The position numbers and the translations under genes are program-made. This document shows positions 63,201 to 64,000 of a stretch of 64,000 nucleotides of DNA, in pieces (within the stretch, counting starts at the first letter, position 1; each line of letters opens with the position of its first letter). The stretch spans positions 682,001 through 746,000 of the forward strand of contig NW_026516217.1 in the NCBI RefSeq assembly GCF_025602895.1, given 5' to 3'. The notes beneath the pieces are model-generated. The model was not told the origin of the DNA, ran no database searches, and was given only the letters and a program-made list of their open reading frames with translations. The DNA is from Polychytrium aggregatum (taxonomy: Eukaryota; Chytridiomycota; Chytridiomycetes; Polychytriales).

Positions 63201-64000
63201 ATACCTCGAGTGCCAAGCGCAGGGAGTTGATGTAGTTTCGCTCTGTCGCGATGATCTCGTGGATCATAAACTGTCGCTTCTTTTCTTCCTTTGGCATGCT
63301 GTCAAAGACGGTGCGAGACACGCAGGTCTCCCAAGACTAGTGCAGAGCCGCAATAACACCGGCTAGGTGAGCATCGAATTTGTAAAAGCAGTGCGATCGG
63401 TAATGCAGTAGCTGGTGGAGTGACTTACATCCTGCTGAAGATCCAGATGGGTTTCGGAGTGCTCCAGGAAGCGGCGCATACGGTTGACCTGCTGGGCCCG
63501 GTATGGGCACGAATAACTGTAGCAGGTGCTGTTTTCGGGACAAAACCTGGCATAGCACTTGGTCAAGGGAGTAAGGATACCCTGGGGCAAGTAACTGGCC
63601 GCAGAATCCGCGACGGGCGACTGGACAGACTCCCCGGAGGCGACGCGATCCAAGATTGATGACTCAAGCTGGTAGATTTCACTGGCACTATCCTTCAGAT
63701 GCCCGAGATGCAAGTATCCAACGTCGTGGAAGAAGCGATGCTGGCTGAGGATCTTGCCAACCATCAGGGCTAGTGAGCGATCGGTGGTCTTGAGAATGGT
63801 CATCAAAGTTGTCACGGCCGCACGGCCGTTGAAGGAATCGGGATACGAGATACCGCTCATCTCGTTCTCCGAAAGGCTGATTTTGTTTTGGAAGACTAGA
63901 GCGATCTGCGAGAGGGCCGCGGGATTGATGTCGTGGTCTTTGTAGCTGTAGGTACGCAGAGATCGCTGCGAGTCCACCCTGCTCACGCGGGTGTCATTGG
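60214..64000 (-). CDS. Rho guanine nucleotide exchange factor, Rom2 type (DEP-DH-PH-CNH), 5' end beyond window
   Basis: Reading from the right edge: a DEP domain (FNGRAAVTTLMTILKTTDRS, LMVGKILSQHRFFHDVGYLH), a short Cys-containing linker, then the DH domain (IHEIIATERNYINSLRLAL, NVFLNMSEIFTIGQELYERL, STLISPTTRLGRYGLYLKDL), then PH (DLRLMDDDRRKIREGAASLI, KVYVYLLDHVLLLTTVRREK) and the CNH domain (GKLIVATKKGVFMGPES, NLIVLTKVAFALKDNTVRIW, and finally AVIQDSLIVFGNRLIEVRRL with PRS-stop at 60214). This is the architecture of yeast Rom1/Rom2 and fission yeast Rgf1-3, which activate Rho1 to drive glucan synthesis and cell-wall integrity signalling. The DH core helices look intact, so it should be an active exchange factor. 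The start lies outside the window; intron borders inside are approximate. Confidence 0.9.

Overview
The window is nuclear DNA of a fungus with intron-rich, GC-rich genes. Introns are mostly GT-AG and roughly 60-300 bp, and intergenic regions are long and full of microsatellites. Three genes encode flagellar or basal-body proteins: IFT38/CLUAP1, an outer-dynein-arm docking TPR protein of the TTC25/ODAD4 type, and a CEP95-like centriolar protein. Beside them sit typical fungal genes: a Rom2-type RhoGEF, a GCK-III Ste20 kinase, a Trm3-type tRNA methyltransferase and Dsk2. This combination points to a zoosporic fungus, most likely a chytrid (inference; no species can be named from sequence alone).

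Layout. 1-1313: an edge-truncated, disordered coiled-coil gene on the minus strand. 1314-4539: no confident gene. 4540-4794: the twin-CX9C protein COA4. 5632-7559 (minus): a membrane protein with a cysteine-rich outer region, one TM segment and a cytosolic SH3 domain. 8779-about 11.9k (minus): CEP95-like, divergent from CLUAP1 at 12375-15479 (plus, 10 exons). 15480-20584: about 5 kb without a recognisable gene but with several minisatellites. 20585-22752: a forkhead factor. 24612-25661: ODAD4-like. 26463-27403: an FMN-binding split-barrel oxidase. 27828-28145 (minus): a small acidic membrane protein, divergent from DSK2 (28399-29746). 30137-30865 (minus): a HAD hydrolase that looks bacterial. 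31241-39592 (minus): TARBP1/Trm3 tRNA 2'-O-methyltransferase, divergent from a GCK-III kinase (39944-44256), which is followed by the APC/C cullin APC2 (44480-48410). 49815-56103 (minus): a kinesin-4 type motor. 56762-59869 (minus): a PH+CNH protein next to a DEP-DH-PH-CNH RhoGEF that runs off the right edge (60214-64000).

The most striking accessory element is about 1.08 kb long (48655-49738), between the convergent 3' ends of APC2 and the kinesin. It has 13-bp terminal inverted repeats. Inside are the 5' part of an IS630/Tc1-mariner-like transposase and, in the same orientation, the 3' end of a TnpB/Fanzor-type RNA-guided nuclease (zinc ribbon plus RuvC-III motif). A 54-bp relative of the transposase/Fanzor junction lies at 23787-23840. 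I read this as an internally deleted derivative of a Fanzor-carrying DNA transposon.

Functionally the genes cover flagellum assembly and axoneme docking (CLUAP1, ODAD4, CEP95, kinesin), polarity and wall signalling (RhoGEF, PH-CNH protein, GCK-III kinase, SH3 membrane protein), ubiquitin and cell cycle (DSK2, APC2, forkhead) and housekeeping (COA4, Trm3). Exon boundaries were derived by eye from splice sites and homology; those stated as exact keep the reading frame throughout.
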